Part shown: in pieces, positions 56,501 through 59,500 of the stretch
Layout: each line of letters begins with the position of its first letter
Position numbering within the stretch: the stretch's first letter is position 1
Assembly (NCBI GenBank): GCA_933228675.1
Contig: OW121744.1
Coordinates: forward strand, 57,617,775-57,681,774
Reading direction: 5' to 3'
Length of the DNA stretch: 64,000 nucleotides
Source: Stomorhina lunata
Lineage: Eukaryota; Arthropoda; Insecta; Diptera; Rhiniidae
Program-made: the position numbers and the translations under genes
Notes under the pieces: generated by a model
What the model was told of the DNA's origin: nothing
Databases searched by the model: none
What the model saw: the letters and a program-made list of their open reading frames with translations, nothing else

Positions 56501-59500
56501 TATTTCGTCTTCGGTTGTGTTTGATAGATAAAAAGAGTTTTGAAGAGTTGTGGTATTGTTTTCAATGGTTTTTATCTGGCAATTATGCACAATTTTATTG
56601 ATATTATTTTTAATATTATTTGAAAAGTCATTTGCTAAATTTTGTAAATGGTTTGACCCAAAATTATTTAATATAGTATCATCAATGCTATTTGTTTTTT
56701 TCCCGATGATTTCATTTACGAGTTGCCACGTAATACGAATGTCATTTTTATTTTCACTAAATTTTTTTCTGTAATAATTGTTTTTTTCATTAATTATTTT
56801 TTTATTTAAAAAGTTTCTATATTTTTTGTATTCGAATTCATAAAATTTGTTGTTTTTATTTTTTCGCCATTTTTTGAAAAGTTTATCCCTATATTCACAG
56901 TTTCTAATCAAGTCTTCGCTTATCCACGGATTTGGAGATCTTTTTTTACCCGGTTTTGTAGTTATCAAGGAATCGTTGTAAATTTCACGAAAAGTATTCG
57001 ACACTGTATTAAATAAATCATTTATATCTTGTGTTTGATATGTTAATTGGTTCCAATTTGTTTCTTGAATTTTTTTACGTACTGTTTTGTTGTTTAGTTT
57101 GAGCTCAGGTTCTTGTGTACATCGAACATTACTGTTTGTGTATTCTTGTTGATGAGTAGAATAGAAAAGTGTATAGTGATCTGTTGTTGTTGTTGCTACA
57201 ATTGCTGCATATTGATCTAGATTTGTTTGTTTATTTTTTACGAATATGTGGTCTATGCAGGTTGCTGTGTTTTGGTTTACATCTTCTCGAGTTGTTTCGT
57301 TTATTAAGCATTGCATCCCATTCGATAACAACATATCAAGGTAAGTAGTTGTTGTTTTATTGCATTTACTTATGTCAATATTAATATCTCCTATTAATAT
57401 GATTTCTTTCTTTTTGTTGATTTTGCTTAAAATATTTTCAAGTTCATTGACAAAAAGAGAAACGTTTTGGCCGGGGGGACGATAGATGGCAAGAAGGGAA
57501 AAGGATTTACTCTTTAATTTAACATTCAGTTGTAAAAGTTCAAAAGAAGAAGCAGTTGTTGAGATCTCCGTATAATTAATGCTATCTCTGATGTAGATGG
57601 CTATGCCTCCTCCTCTACCTTGTCTATTGATGAAAACCGAACTGAAACCTTTGATATTGAATAGCGTGTTTTCATTATCATCTATATTCGTTTCCACAAG
57701 AATTATAAACTTAAGTTTGTTTATTATTTCATTTATGCTTACAAGAAATTTGGTAAAGTTAATCCTAAGCGAGCGAATGTTCATAAAAACAAATGAAATG
57801 GGATAACTTAGGTATGTTTTATTAATGTCTTTAAAATTATAAACGGTTTGATTCATTTTATTTAGAAAATTTTATTTATAAATGATTTTTGAAATAAAAA
57901 TTGAAAAGTAAATTTTATGAAATTTAATTTGTAGTGGTAATCAATTCGATATCAGCTGCATTATTAATGAAAATTAATGGAGAGTTTTCGATTTTTCTTG
58001 CAAAAATTTTACCATCCCTCACCCAAACAAATTTCCAATTGGCCTCTTTAGCCTTTGTTTTAGCTGCCCATAACAATTGTCGATTGTAGAAAGTTAACTC
58101 ATCATTTATATAAATATATTTTATGTTGTTTTCTTCATTATTTATTATTTGAGCATCCACACGGTGTCGAACAATTTTGCCCATCAGCTCTCTTTTTTTA
58201 TTAAGGGAAGAGAACTCAACAATGATTTTTCCACCTTGCCTTCTTGTTCTGTACGCATTGTTTATGTCTTCTTCTTTAATCTCCACATTCATAGAAAATG
58301 CAACAGCTTTAACTACCTCATATGGAGTAAGGTCAGAGTTGTTTACATTTTTTATCTCCACGTTTTTAGCTATCATTTGTTGTTCTATTTTGTTTACTCT
58401 TCCATCAATTGCATTAATTTGCTCTTCTCTTTTTTTATCATTGGCTGCGAGAATATTAACTTGATCGACCAGTTTTGAGAGCGATGTTGTTATATTGTTC
58501 AATGCAAACTGAATTTCATCCTTTATTTGAAGGTATGACGTGTTTATGTTATTGGCGACTTGTTCGATTTTTTCAATTTTTGCTTTGATATCCCTCATGT
58601 CAGTTTTAAGCTCGCCTACATCTGCCTGAAGTGAGCACAAAGATGAGTTAACTGAATTTAGAGAGAGAGAGTCTTTGAAGATTTTCGCTCGATTATGGTC
58701 AGTGACGCTCTCATCGTCACTACTCCTCTGATTTTTTTGTTGGTTCATTTCTTCAGGGACGATGGGGGATAAGGGGTTTTTTTCTCTGTTTCTGCATTCA
58801 GTACATCTCCAATTCCTTTTTTTGTCACCGTACATGTTGGCATATGTAAACTCAGATAGGGAACAGCATGGGGAAAAGTGATAATTTGAATTACAATGAT
58901 GACACTTCACGTATGTTGTTGTTGTAATTTCGGTGTCGCACTTTTTACAGAACACTTTGCTCATTTTGTTGTTGTTTTTCTTTTGTTTTTTAAATTTTTG
59001 GTTTATTTATTACCGAAGTATTTTGTATTTTTGAAATGAGTTTAGGTATAATTTTTTAGATAAAAAAGAAAAAAGAAACACTGCAATTTCAATTTTCAAC
59101 ACAATTTTGGCGTCAAAATATAGCACTTTTATTTCTATATGCAAACGTTTATTTTTTGGATTTTAAAAATATTTTATTTGCTGAAAAATAGCTTAAGTTG
59201 TAGATCGGTTTTAAAAACACGTCCGCTCGCAACGAAACTGAACTAGAACTGAACTAGAACTGAAGTAGAACTGAACTAGAACTGAACTAGAACTGAACTA
59301 GAACTGAACTAGAACTGAACTAGAACTGAACTAGAACTGAACTAGAACTGAACTAGAACTGAACTAGAACTAGAACTGAACTAGAACTGAACTAGAACTG
59401 AACTAGAACTGAACTAGAACTGAACTAGAACTGAACTAGAACTGAACTAGAACTGAACTAGAACTGAACTAGAACTGAACTAGAACTGAACTAGAACTGA

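Larger units (their letters stand above)
54423..59235 (-). mobile_element. Apparently full-length non-LTR retrotransposon (CR1/Jockey group)
   Basis: About 4.8 kb on the minus strand, inserted in the 11-bp satellite. Order: 5' UTR (58965-59235), ORF1, 67-bp spacer, ORF2, 3' UTR with a hairpin, then a 3' tail of AAT repeats and A7 against satellite DNA. Both ORFs are open. No LTRs and no RNase H domain seen. The target duplication cannot be read because the target is a satellite. Clade is inferred from ORF architecture. Confidence 0.92.
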
